This document shows, one piece after another, positions 54,416-63,281 of a stretch of 64,000 nt of DNA. Position 1 is the first letter of the stretch. Every line of letters starts with the position of its first letter. Where the stretch lies: contig NZ_CP031217.1 of assembly GCF_003346815.1 (NCBI RefSeq), forward strand, positions 1,550,001-1,614,000. Reading direction: 5' to 3'. Made by a program: the position numbers and the translations under genes. Source of the DNA: Halarcobacter bivalviorum. Its GTDB lineage: Bacteria; Campylobacterota; Campylobacteria; Campylobacterales; Arcobacteraceae. The notes below the pieces were generated by a model. It saw nothing but the letters and a program-made list of their open reading frames with translations, ran no database searches and was not told the DNA's origin.

Positions 54416-55195
54416 TTAAAGTTGTGAAATATACTGAAAAGGTGTTAATCCATAAACTCTTTTAAAATGTCTATTAAAATGAGATAAATCACTAAAACCA
54501 AACTCAACAACTGCCCCGTAAATATCCCTTGTAATCTCTAAATACTTTTTTGCATGAATTAACTTTGAATTTAGAAAATATTGATAAGGTGTAATTCCTG
54601 TATTTGTCTTAAAAAGTCTTATAAACTCGAATTTTGAAATACTTAATTCTTTTGCAATATCTTCAAGATATAAAACATTATCAAGTTCGTAAAAGATAAT
54701 CTCTTTTGCTTTTTTTACTAATGTATTTTCATTTTTATACTCTTTGAAAAAATCTTTTGAAGCAAAATTATCTACTAGTTCTAAATATAATTCATTTGTT
54801 AGAGCTTCATTTTTTCCATTTAAAATAGCTTTAGATAAGTTGATAATATCCCATTTTAATTTCTCTTTATAAACAATTGGCTCAGAAAAAGTCAATATCT
54901 CTTTTTTATTTAAGCCCTCTAAAAATAGCTTTGGATTTATATAAAGCATTACATACTCTAAACCCTCTTCATAATCTCTTGCTCTTCCATCATGTACTTG
55001 TTCTGGATTAAATAGCATTATTCCATTTGCATATGAAGCTTTTGACCAACCTTCTAATTTATACTCTTGAATTCCTTTTAAAGTAACACCTAAAGCATAT
55101 TCTTCATGGGCATGTTTTTTATAAGAAAATTTATTCATTTTTGCTGATAAAGCTGTAATACCCAGTTGATTATTTTTATATATAAACTTATCCAT
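54416..55195 (-). CDS. AraC-family transcriptional regulator
   Basis: The N-terminal cupin-like effector domain (about 1-140: YKKHAHEEYALGVTLKGIQEY) is followed by a double HTH (about 160-255: YLEDIAKELSISKFEFIRLFKTNTGITPYQYFL; GFSDLSHFNRHFKRVYGLTPFQYI), the AraC signature. At 259 aa it is typical. It is convergent with the SDR gene, 9 bp apart. The effector and target are unknown. Confidence 0.92.
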   Translation of the reverse strand: MDKFIYKNNQLGITALSAKMNKFSYKKHAHEEYALGVTLKGIQEYKLEGWSKASYANGIMLFNPEQVHDGRARDYEEGLEYVMLYINPKLFLEGLNKKEILTFSEPIVYKEKLKWDIINLSKAILNGKNEALTNELYLELVDNFASKDFFKEYKNENTLVKKAKEIIFYELDNVLYLEDIAKELSISKFEFIRLFKTNTGITPYQYFLNSKLIHAKKYLEITRDIYGAVVEFGFSDLSHFNRHFKRVYGLTPFQYISQL

Positions 55196-55400
55196 TTCTA
55201 CTCTATATAAATCTTTTCTATATTTTACTTTTCTTTAAAAATTTTTCATAGTATATTATTGCATAATAACACAATAGCCTGAAACTCTCTTGTAACAAAC
55301 ATTTAACTACTTTTTAGATAATATATCTATCTTTATAGTAAAAAACTTTTTATATAAACTAAATATTTTATAAAATAATTCTTGGGAGAATTAAAACTTT
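55196..55400. promoter_or_regulatory. Orphaned upstream region of the ABC-F gene
   Basis: This 205-bp very AT-rich stretch ends just before the left 24-bp repeat. It should hold the original promoter and ribosome binding site (TTGGGAGAA, 55382-55390) of the ABC-F gene, now 4 kb downstream. No gene is present. Confidence 0.5.
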
Positions 55401-55438
55401 ATGGCATTAATCGACTTACAAAACTTGTCTTCTCCCAA
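55382..55438. repeat. Inverted repeat flanking the left attachment-like repeat
   Basis: TTGGGAGAA (55382-55390, chromosomal side) and TTCTCCCAA (55430-55438, island side) are perfect inverted copies enclosing the 24-bp repeat. The island's right end carries TGGGAG (59356-59361), so a circular form would show the same TGGGAG/CTCCCA arms. Confidence 0.5.
55401..55424 (+). repeat. Left 24-bp direct repeat (attachment-site-like)
   Basis: It is identical to the first 24 bp of the ABC-F coding sequence at 59375. The flanking bases differ on both sides, so the match is exactly 24 bp. Confidence 0.85.
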
Positions 55439-55510
55439 AATCAATTAACACCCTACTCTTGGTATTTCTGAATAAGTAATTAAAACAAAACCACTAATTT
55501 ACAAGTCAAT

Positions 55511-56173
55511 TTGACACAATTATTAAGTGTCGGGGAAAGTGTTTATGGAAAAAGTAATCTATTAAATTGCTTGGTATATTCAATACTTTTAAATGAGGAA
55601 TATATAGACTATACATATATGATTGACCTAAAAGAAGTTGAACTATACATATACTCAAAACTTCCATATGTAAAGTTTATTGACAATGTTGAGGATATAC
55701 TTGAACTATTAAAAGAGATAAAGCAGATAATGAACAATAGATTTAAAGCTATGCAAGAAACAGGAGATTTACTATATCAAGGTAAAACTTTACTTGTAAT
55801 AATTGATGAGATAGGAACTATTAGTGCTTATCCAAAAAAGATTAAAGATGAAATCTATAACTTGATGATTGAAATATTTCAAAAAGGAAGAGCAGCCAAA
55901 ATTATATTTTTAGTTTTTGCTCTAAAGATAGATTCGATTAATCTACCATCGAATGTGTTGGCAAATATCCAATCAAAAGTACTAATGAAAACTAAATCAG
56001 ATTTTAATATCAACAATAGCATAGAAACTAAAGAGAGTATAGAAGATATTACAAGAGTTAAAGTTACAGAGTTTAACAGAAATCGAATGATTTTAAAAGA
56101 TGGTATTACAAGCCAAAAAAGCTTAATACAAGTGCCATATATAGATAAAGAGACTGAAAAGGTCTATGGATAG
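55511..56173 (+). pseudogene. Truncated FtsK/SpoIIIE-type DNA translocase
   Basis: The C-terminal part of an FtsK-like ATPase remains. Counting from TTG 55511, Walker A is GESVYGKS (8-15), Walker B LLVIIDEIG (94-102), then KGRAAKIIFLVFAL and a post-motif region ending VPYIDKE. Related translocases pump DNA in conjugative elements. The 220-aa frame begins right at the Walker motif and lacks all N-terminal membrane and alpha domains. No normal start precedes it. It is most probably a relic of conjugation machinery. Confidence 0.65.
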
Positions 56174-56211
56174 ATATTTTACCTCTTTTTATAAAAGATT
56201 TGAAAGATGAC

Positions 56212-56245
56212 AGCCAATCTTTAGATTGGTTGGCTTCTTTCTCTT
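56212..56245. terminator. Hairpin between convergent island genes
   Basis: CCAATC and GATTGG around TTTA, followed by TTGGCTTCTTTCTC, form a short stem after the FtsK-like relic and before the convergent 404-aa gene. Confidence 0.35.
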
Positions 56246-56281
56246 GACTTATTTTATATGAAGTGTCACAGTAAGTAATTA

Positions 56282-57496
56282 TTATAACTTACGAACTTTG
56301 ATTACTTCCGCTTCTAACTCTTTATAAAGAACTTCAAAATCTGCTTCTTCTGAATTAACTCTATTTAAAGATGCATCTACTGTAAAATATTTATCAAGTT
56401 TATATTTTTCAAATTTTGGCATTAATGATTTATATGGGATTGGGTCTGTTCTTTTCTCATTTTTAAAAATTAAAAAATCTTTACAATAGAACATTTCAAT
56501 TGACTCTAATAAACCTTTATCTAAAGTGAATATAAAAGGAATAAAAAAGTCTGCATCAGGATTGGGTTTAGAAGAAAAATACATTTCTAATAACCTAATA
56601 ACTGTAAAGTCCCATGCCATATTATCTATTGCATCAAAAAAAGTTTCTTTGTTATTAGTCTTATTAAAAAATTCTAATTGCTTTTTCTCAAAATACTCTA
56701 CACCTATAGATAATTCTCTTAAGAACATAGTCCTAATTTTATCATTCATAAATTTTACAATATATTCAAGTTGTTGTTTCATATTATTTTTATATTTGAA
56801 CCTTGCAACAATGATTAAAAGTAAAAGTACTCTCATTATTAAATGATTTTTTTGTGTAACATCTAACATTTCTTTAAATTCTGTTTTTAAAGATCCTATT
56901 TCATTCTTTACATCTTGGATAACTTTTTCATCAGTATAAATTGACTTGATTTCACCCATAGAATCGTTGTCTTTTTTTGTGTCATTATAATGTTGCATAT
57001 CACAAGTCATTAATTTTTTTATACTTATTAGATTTTCATAAAACTCTGAACTATCTTCACCTTTTGCAACATTTTCTAAAATATAAAACATTGGGTCAAG
57101 ATTAATGTTATTATCTAAAAGAAACTTTAATGTTTTAATAAACTTTTCAGGAACTTTATCTTCTCCATATTTCAGATAATCATGTAAATACCTTGATGTA
57201 TTGGCTTCAAAGCTAACAGAATAGTCTATTGCTAATGGGGCCTCTTTACCATTTTCCATTCCTTTCATAATTTCAGGATTTAGAAAACATAAGTTAGGAT
57301 ATTTAAAAATAGTTTTAATATTTTCATAAGACATAATTTCTTTAAATATAGGAAAGTTTAAAGCCATATTTTTATCCGCTGTAATAACATGTAAGTTATT
57401 CTTTATACATTCAGTATAATACTCTTCATATATTGACATTGAGTCTTTTGCACCTTTTGACTGTAGAAATCTAAATAGTAAATCATAAAATTCCAT
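56282..57496 (-). CDS. Unrecognised 404-aa island protein
   Basis: I do not know the family. It is a soluble, mainly helical protein with a hydrophobic segment at about 218-232 (IMRVLLLLIIVARF). A recurring feature of some bacterial hypothetical proteins is visible: PLAIDYSVSFEANTSRYLHDYL (about 87-108), whose acidic and Ser/Thr residues might form a metal site, but this is a guess. A strong ribosome binding site (AAGGAG) precedes ATG 57496. It is 75 bp downstream of the HEPN gene in the same direction, so the two form a probable operon. Confidence 0.5.
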   Translation of the reverse strand: MEFYDLLFRFLQSKGAKDSMSIYEEYYTECIKNNLHVITADKNMALNFPIFKEIMSYENIKTIFKYPNLCFLNPEIMKGMENGKEAPLAIDYSVSFEANTSRYLHDYLKYGEDKVPEKFIKTLKFLLDNNINLDPMFYILENVAKGEDSSEFYENLISIKKLMTCDMQHYNDTKKDNDSMGEIKSIYTDEKVIQDVKNEIGSLKTEFKEMLDVTQKNHLIMRVLLLLIIVARFKYKNNMKQQLEYIVKFMNDKIRTMFLRELSIGVEYFEKKQLEFFNKTNNKETFFDAIDNMAWDFTVIRLLEMYFSSKPNPDADFFIPFIFTLDKGLLESIEMFYCKDFLIFKNEKRTDPIPYKSLMPKFEKYKLDKYFTVDASLNRVNSEEADFEVLYKELEAEVIKVRKL

Positions 57497-57571
57497 AAAA
57501 CTCCTTTGTAATATTTTGAGAATAATAACAAATAGATTTTAGAAATTTTAAAAATATGTCAAATTGCAACA

Positions 57572-59071
57572 TTATTTAATTATATTTAGATTTATTGGCA
57601 AATATTTCCCATTTTTATACTTATTCTTTTCAGCCCTATGAACAGAAAAAGAAAGATAAATTAATGATTCTCGTAAAAGTTGTCCTAAGTAAATTGTTTT
57701 TTTAATTAAATCTTTGTCAGTAATATAAAAACATCTTTCTCTATCTTTTACTTTTTCAAAGTTCTCCACATCAAAAATTTTAATCATTATAAATTTGTGT
57801 TCTAAATGATTTCGTATTTTATTAATTTCTTTAGCATTAGGTTCTAACACCTCAATATACTCTTTTGAATTTTTATCTTTATCATTGAAGAACAAATCTT
57901 TACTAATAAGAAAAAGTCCTCTTAGTGCTAAGTTTTCAAAGTTATCAAATTTTGAATTAATATCGTTTTTTACATACCAAACTTTTCTAAAATCAACTTT
58001 TCTTTCATCTAAACCTAAAGCGAAATAATCATTTATAAAAAAAGCTATTTTATCAAATAGTGAATAGAAACTTTTAAATGCTAATTTAACTTTTTCTATA
58101 TTTATATCATATAAATTATAATCATAATCATCTATAATATGAGTATCCTTATCATAGAATTTTTTTGTAAAAGAATTTATTCCCTCAAATAACAAATGAC
58201 GATAAGTTATATACTCTTGTTTCATTTGATTAAAATGTGTTATATATTTCGGGAAACCTACTTCAATCTCTATTTTCATATCAGGCATATGAAGAGGGTC
58301 ATGTGTAGCAATACTATTAAGTCCTAAATCATTCATAGGATTTAAAAATAAAGTATTCTTTAAAACCCATTCTCTGTATTCACTTTCATTTTTATAGTTT
58401 CTTAAAGGATAAGAATTTAAATCATAATCTTGCGCTAAAAGTTCTTTTCCTAAAACTTCTTCAATTTCAAATATATCAAGCATTATATTACTCAGTATGT
58501 TTGAATAATATTCATCTTCTCTTTCTTGTAAAATATTATATAAGACCTCTGCTCCAACTTGGTATATATCATAAGATTTTTTAAGAAATATTTCTTTATG
58601 ACTCCAATCATAACTTAGTTGTGAATAACTTCTTAAACACTCTGCTTTATTAACTAAAGCCATTTCAAAATTAGGAAATAAAGATAATGCTTTATCATAA
58701 TATTTAAGAGCATTAATTGTTCGTCCATAATGACTGAAGGCATTTGCTAAATTTGTATAGATATATAATTTATACTCAAGTTGTAAATTATCAAAACCTT
58801 TTTCATTAATTGATTTTCTATAGTAATATATTTCATTAAAAAGCTCTTTTTGTTCAATTTTCCAAATATTACTATTTTCTCCTATATGATTTATTCTTCT
58901 TAATGAAGACCAAATATTACCAATAAAGTAATATGTAATAGATTGTAAAGAAGAATCTTCAAAATTAAGTTTTTCAAGTTCAATAAGTTTATTTTCTAAA
59001 CTATTTTTATCATTTGAAAAAGCATATTTATCAATTTCTTCTGCTATCAATTGTAATTTATTAAAGTCCAT
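57572..59071 (-). CDS. TPR and LA2681-like HEPN domain protein
   Basis: The N-terminal half (about 1-200) consists of TPR-like helices (YKLYIYTNLANAFSHYGR, ALKYYDKALSLFPNFEMAL). The C-terminal half (about 240-490) is an LA2681-like HEPN domain with DPLHMPDM, RHLLFEGI and the HEPN catalytic motif RNHLEH (R420-H425, the Rx4-6H pattern of HEPN RNases). TPR plus HEPN is a common combination in toxins and defence proteins that cut RNA on infection. The start is ATG 59071 behind AAGG. RNase activity is inferred. Confidence 0.7.
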   Translation of the reverse strand: MDFNKLQLIAEEIDKYAFSNDKNSLENKLIELEKLNFEDSSLQSITYYFIGNIWSSLRRINHIGENSNIWKIEQKELFNEIYYYRKSINEKGFDNLQLEYKLYIYTNLANAFSHYGRTINALKYYDKALSLFPNFEMALVNKAECLRSYSQLSYDWSHKEIFLKKSYDIYQVGAEVLYNILQEREDEYYSNILSNIMLDIFEIEEVLGKELLAQDYDLNSYPLRNYKNESEYREWVLKNTLFLNPMNDLGLNSIATHDPLHMPDMKIEIEVGFPKYITHFNQMKQEYITYRHLLFEGINSFTKKFYDKDTHIIDDYDYNLYDINIEKVKLAFKSFYSLFDKIAFFINDYFALGLDERKVDFRKVWYVKNDINSKFDNFENLALRGLFLISKDLFFNDKDKNSKEYIEVLEPNAKEINKIRNHLEHKFIMIKIFDVENFEKVKDRERCFYITDKDLIKKTIYLGQLLRESLIYLSFSVHRAEKNKYKNGKYLPINLNIIK

Positions 59072-59374
59072 ATAACGACCTTTATATTTATAAGTTAATT
59101 TATAATACCAAATAAACTTTTGATTATAAGAATGTATTACAAGATGTAATATATAAAATAAAAAGCCAGTTATAACAGATTTTTAGATAAAATATATACT
59201 TTAATTTAAAAGATATTTGTGTATTGATATGTACTTATATGATACGGTTTTTAATAATTTATGACACTTGTGTCTAATTTGTCAAAGTTAGACACAACTT
59301 ATCAATATTTCAGCAAATACAAGTCAATTTAAATCTATAAAGAATATAGATTTTATGGGAGTTTTAATAAATAA
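59072..59374. other. Non-coding right end of the island
   Basis: This 303-bp stretch has no gene. It holds the promoter region of the HEPN gene, a 10-bp inverted repeat (59268-59297), clustered GACAC/GTGTC motifs, a copy of ACAAGTCAATTT (59319-59330) that also occurs at the left end (55501-55512), and the replacement ribosome binding site TGGGAG (59356-59361) of the ABC-F gene. Confidence 0.5.
59268..59297. repeat. 10-bp inverted repeat near the island's right end
   Basis: TTGTGTCTAA and TTAGACACAA are separated by 10 nt, perfect and symmetric. There is no T-run, so it is not an obvious terminator. It may be a recombinase or regulator site. Confidence 0.55.
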
Positions 59375-59398
59375 ATGGCATTAATCGACTTACAAAAC
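59375..59398 (+). repeat. Right 24-bp direct repeat (attachment-site-like)
   Basis: These are the first eight codons of the ABC-F gene, identical to 55401-55424. Confidence 0.85.
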
Positions 59399-61333
59399 AT
59401 TTCAAAACAATATGATATAAAAACCGTTTTAAAAGATGTAAACTTTACTCTACTAGAAGGTCAAAGAATAGCTGTTATTGGTCAAAATGGTCAAGGAAAG
59501 TCAACACTTTTTAAAATCATTATGAATCAAGTTGAAGCTGATTATGGAGAAATTTCAATTGATAAATCTCTAAAAATTGAGATGCTTGACCAACAACCAA
59601 AATTTAAAGCAGGTCTTAAAGTTAGAGATGCAATTGAAGAACAATTAGCAGAAATTAAACAAGCAAAAAAAGAGTATGAAGAGATTACTTTTAAAGTAGC
59701 AACTGATTATGAAAATCAAGAGTTATTAAAAAGACAAAGTGAATTAGCTACTTATATAGATTTTCATAATGCTTGGGATTTAGATAATACAATAGAGAGA
59801 GTTCTAAAAGAGTTTCAATTAAAACAATACGAAGATAAAGATGTAACTCTTTTAAGTGGAGGAGAACAAAGGAGAGTATCTTTAGCAGGACTTTTACTTA
59901 AAAAACCTGATGTATTACTTCTTGATGAGCCTACAAACCACCTTGATGTTTATATGGTTGAATTTTTAGAGTCTTTACTTTTAAAAAACAACTTTACCCT
60001 ACTTTTCATCTCTCACGATAGATATTTTATTGACAATATTGCTACTTCAGTTGTAGAAATTGACGCTGGAAAACTAAGAAGATTTGATGGAGGTTACTCT
60101 TCATACTTAGAGCAAAAACAGCAAATTTTAGAAAATATGCAAAAAGACCATGAAAATCTTCTTCGACTTGTAAAAAGAGAAGCACATTGGATGCAAAGAG
60201 GTGTTACTGCTAGAAGAAAAAGAAATGAAAGAAGAAAAGCAGAGTACTTTGAATTAAAGAAAAAAGCAAAAACTAATCCTGGTGCTATCAAAAAAATGTC
60301 TATTGAACTACAACGAGAGCAAAAAGCTTTTAATACAGAAGCAAAGCAACAAAATAGAAAAAAAATGCTTTATGAGTTAGATAATGTTTGCAAGAAATTA
60401 GGAGAGAAAGAATTAATCCGTGATTTTACAACTAGAATCTTACAAAAAGACACAATCGCAATAGTAGGCCCAAATGGAAGTGGAAAATCAACTTTGCTTA
60501 AAATATTTATGGAAAAATTAGAAGTTGATAGTGGAAAATTCAAAAAAGGTGATTTTAATATTGGATACTTTGACCAACAAAGAGAGATGTTAGATGATTC
60601 TAAAAATCTAATGGAAACTTTTTGTCCAAATGGTGGGGATAGAGTTATTTTAGATGATGGAAGAAATATGCATGTATTTGGATATTTAAAGAACTTTTTA
60701 TTTCCAAGAGAGTATTTAGACAAAAAGATTGGTGTACTTAGTGGTGGAGAAAAAAATAGAGTTGCACTTGCCTTACTTTTTACAAAAAAAGTAGATTGTT
60801 TAATCCTTGATGAGCCTACAAATGATTTAGATATTCCTACAATTAATATTTTAGAAGAGTATTTACAAAACTTTCAAGGTGCTTTAATTTTTGTATCTCA
60901 TGATAGATATTTTGTAGATAAGATTGCTAAAAAACTATTTGTATTTAAAGGTCAAGATGGACTTGTAGAAGAGAGTTTTCAACCTTATAGTGAATATTTA
61001 GAAATTGAAAAAGAGTTAAAAGAACTCGATGCTTTAGAATATGAGAGTACAAAACAAGAAAATACAAGTACTGTAAAACTAACAAATAAAGAAAAAAAGC
61101 AAACAAAACTTTCATATAAAGACCAAAGAGATTATGACTCTTTACCAAAAGAAATAGAAGAATTAGAAATGAAAATTGAAGAAATAAATTCTTGTTTAGC
61201 TAATCCTGCTTGTTATGAACAAAAAGGAATTGTTGCTGTTTCAAAAGAGCTAGAAGAAGTAGAAGCAATCTATGAAGAAAAAGTTGAAAGATTTTTAGAG
61301 CTTGAAGAGCTAGTAGAGAGCTTTAACAAGTAG
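59375..61333 (+). CDS. ABC-F family ATPase (Uup/EttA-like)
   Basis: Two ABC modules with no membrane domain: Walker A GQNGQGKST (36-44) and GPNGSGKST near 365. LLSGGEQRRVSLAGLLL and VLSGGEKNRVALALL are the signatures. The long P-site tRNA-interaction linker and a C-terminal coiled coil (about 560-652) are present, as in Uup. ABC-F proteins act on stalled ribosomes. The first 24 bp form the right repeat of the inserted island, so its 5' non-coding region has been replaced. Confidence 0.9.
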   Translation: MALIDLQNISKQYDIKTVLKDVNFTLLEGQRIAVIGQNGQGKSTLFKIIMNQVEADYGEISIDKSLKIEMLDQQPKFKAGLKVRDAIEEQLAEIKQAKKEYEEITFKVATDYENQELLKRQSELATYIDFHNAWDLDNTIERVLKEFQLKQYEDKDVTLLSGGEQRRVSLAGLLLKKPDVLLLDEPTNHLDVYMVEFLESLLLKNNFTLLFISHDRYFIDNIATSVVEIDAGKLRRFDGGYSSYLEQKQQILENMQKDHENLLRLVKREAHWMQRGVTARRKRNERRKAEYFELKKKAKTNPGAIKKMSIELQREQKAFNTEAKQQNRKKMLYELDNVCKKLGEKELIRDFTTRILQKDTIAIVGPNGSGKSTLLKIFMEKLEVDSGKFKKGDFNIGYFDQQREMLDDSKNLMETFCPNGGDRVILDDGRNMHVFGYLKNFLFPREYLDKKIGVLSGGEKNRVALALLFTKKVDCLILDEPTNDLDIPTINILEEYLQNFQGALIFVSHDRYFVDKIAKKLFVFKGQDGLVEESFQPYSEYLEIEKELKELDALEYESTKQENTSTVKLTNKEKKQTKLSYKDQRDYDSLPKEIEELEMKIEEINSCLANPACYEQKGIVAVSKELEEVEAIYEEKVERFLELEELVESFNK

Positions 61334-61391
61334 TTTAACGAAATTAAGTTATAATTTTTTTAGATAATAATAATTAAAGAAAAGGGAATTT

Positions 61392-61835
61392 ATGAGTTTA
61401 AAACAACAGTTAAAAGATGATTTAAAAATAGCTATGAGAGAAAAGAATATTGTAAAAAGAGACTCTATTAGAGCTATTAATACAATGATTAAACAAATTG
61501 AAGTAGATGAAAGAAAAGAGTTAACTGATGAAGATGTTTTAAAACTTATTCAAAAAGGTATTAAACAAAGAGAAGAATCTATTGCTCAATATAAAGAGGC
61601 TTCAAGAGAAGATTTAGTAGAAAAAGAGCAAGAACAAGTTGAAGTATTCAAAGAGTATATGCCTCAACAAGTATCAGATGAAGAACTTGAAGCAGGTATG
61701 AAAGAGATTATCTTAGAAGTTGGAGCTACAACAATGAAAGATATGGGAAAAGTTATGGGACAAGCAACAAAGAAATTTGCAGGTGTTGCAGATGGAAAAA
61801 GAATTAATGAGATGACAAAAAAACTGCTTGGATAA
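61392..61835 (+). CDS. GatB/YqeY domain protein
   Basis: This is a 147-aa stand-alone YqeY protein: LKDDLKIAMREKNIVKRDSIRAINT and the C-terminal tail GATTMKDMGKVMGQATKKFAGVADGK. It is homologous to the tRNA-binding tail of GatB; it is widespread, but its function is not settled. AAAGGGAA precedes the ATG. It probably shares a transcript with the following diguanylate cyclase gene, which starts 24 bp after its stop. Confidence 0.9.
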   Translation: MSLKQQLKDDLKIAMREKNIVKRDSIRAINTMIKQIEVDERKELTDEDVLKLIQKGIKQREESIAQYKEASREDLVEKEQEQVEVFKEYMPQQVSDEELEAGMKEIILEVGATTMKDMGKVMGQATKKFAGVADGKRINEMTKKLLG

Positions 61836-61859
61836 TATTTAAATTTTTTAGGAATAGTA

Positions 61860-63122
61860 ATGCAGAATCAAATAAATAGTATTGTAAAAGATACTTTAAT
61901 CAATTTAAAACAAAAAGGTATTCCAGCAACTCCAAATGAGTACCATAAAGAGTTTTGTAATGTTTCTAAAACTTACAATCTTTCAATAAAAGAGTGTAAA
62001 CAATTTAAACAATTAGTAAGTAAACTTTCAAAAAATGAGCAAATTGAAATTGAAACAAAGGGTATTCAAACTTTTGAAGATATGATTCCTATTTTATTAA
62101 ATAGAGTTTCTAAAGATAATGTAAATACTTTGGCAAAACTATTCCAAGAAGCAGTAACTCCGTCAATTAGTATTGATGTTGATGAAAGCCTACAAAAGTT
62201 TTCTATAAAAATAGGAAATTCTCCTGCATTACTTTTTGAAGAAGATATTCAAAAAGAGATGCAAGAGTTTATTACAAAAAGATTTGAAGCGGATAAAAAA
62301 GTAGTTAAACAAAAAACTTCTGATATAGCTAAACTTTTAACACTTATGGGTCAATACTTTAATGATGCAATTCATAGTAGTGGAAAAGGTTCAAAAGAGG
62401 TTTCAAATATTAAAACTCAAATTCAGTCTATTGATATGCAAAAATCAAATGGTTTTGAAGAATTAACAGAACTTCAAAGTAAACTTATTGATGCAGCTTT
62501 AACAATTGAAAATGAGATGTCTCATGTAGGGGAAAAACTCTCTTCTGGAAAATCTGAAGTAGAAGCTTTAGAACAAAAAATTAAAAAACTAGAAGAAGAG
62601 TTAGATAAAACTAGAGAACAAAGTACTAAAGACCACTTAACAGGTGTTCTAACAAGAGGTGCTTATGAAGAAGAAGTTAAAAAAATTGAAGCTAGTTTTG
62701 AAAGAAATAATACTCAATATGCAATTATCTTTTTTGACTTAGACCACTTTAAAAAGATAAATGATACACATGGGCATCAAGCTGGAGACATTATTCTTTC
62801 TACTTTTGCAAAAGTCTTAAATAAAAATACAAGAGAGTTTGACATTGTTGGAAGATATGGGGGAGAAGAGTTTGTAGCAGTGGTTCATTTTAATCTAAAA
62901 AGAGAATTATTAAAATATTTAAAAAGAATAAAAGCAATTATAAATGACAATGACTTTTTATATAAAAAAGAAAAAATTCATGTAAGTTTCTCTGCTGGAG
63001 TTGCAATAAGAAATAACCACCCTTCATATGAAAGTGCTATTCAAAAAGCAGATATGCTTTTATATCAAGCAAAAGAGAATGGAAGAAATAAAATCATTAT
63101 AGAAGATGGGACAACTATTTAA
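61860..63122 (+). CDS. Cytoplasmic GGDEF diguanylate cyclase
   Basis: A helical N-terminal region (about 1-195) and a coiled coil (200-260: VEALEQKIKKLEEELDKTRE) lead to a GGDEF domain. The signature is GRYGGEEF near 331-338, and the RxxD inhibitory I-site (REFD) lies just before it. DHLTGVLTR and the Mg2+-binding DLDHFKKINDTHGH are intact. It should synthesise c-di-GMP. No membrane segment is seen. A good ribosome binding site (TTTAGGAA) is present. Confidence 0.9.
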   Translation: MQNQINSIVKDTLINLKQKGIPATPNEYHKEFCNVSKTYNLSIKECKQFKQLVSKLSKNEQIEIETKGIQTFEDMIPILLNRVSKDNVNTLAKLFQEAVTPSISIDVDESLQKFSIKIGNSPALLFEEDIQKEMQEFITKRFEADKKVVKQKTSDIAKLLTLMGQYFNDAIHSSGKGSKEVSNIKTQIQSIDMQKSNGFEELTELQSKLIDAALTIENEMSHVGEKLSSGKSEVEALEQKIKKLEEELDKTREQSTKDHLTGVLTRGAYEEEVKKIEASFERNNTQYAIIFFDLDHFKKINDTHGHQAGDIILSTFAKVLNKNTREFDIVGRYGGEEFVAVVHFNLKRELLKYLKRIKAIINDNDFLYKKEKIHVSFSAGVAIRNNHPSYESAIQKADMLLYQAKENGRNKIIIEDGTTI

Positions 63123-63191
63123 ACTCTCCCCTCTTCTTTACTTCAAATACTAAATTTAATCCAAATTAAATATTACATTTCCAACCTATTT

Positions 63192-63246
63192 AAATAATCA
63201 CTATCATTATATAATTTATATCAGTAGAAAATAATTATCATTTAGA
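63192..63246. promoter_or_regulatory. Two Fur-box-like sequences upstream of the sensor gene
   Basis: The complements of 63193-63211 and of a site at about 63229-63247 match the E. coli Fur consensus (GATAATGATAATCATTATC) at about 15 and 14 of 19 positions by eye. Both contain the AATGATA core. They lie 35-90 bp before the start codon, where Fur would block transcription. Confidence 0.4.
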
Positions 63247-63281
63247 TAAAATCAATGTTACATTTTATAAAAAAGGGAAAA

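Larger units (their letters stand above)
55401..59374. mobile_element. 4-kb integrated element inserted in the 5' end of the ABC-F gene
   Basis: The region is bounded by identical 24-bp copies beginning ATGGCATTAATC: one at 55401-55424 without a gene behind it, one at 59375-59398 as the true start of the ABC-F gene. Inside are a truncated FtsK-type ATPase, a 404-aa protein and a TPR/HEPN protein, none of which belongs to the surrounding housekeeping cluster. No integrase is present, so it is likely a decayed or non-autonomous relic of an integrative element. Confidence 0.72.

Noticed and set aside
60094-61148. Minus-strand frames inside the ABC-F gene
   Set aside because: They mirror the coding gene; nothing in them resembles a protein family.
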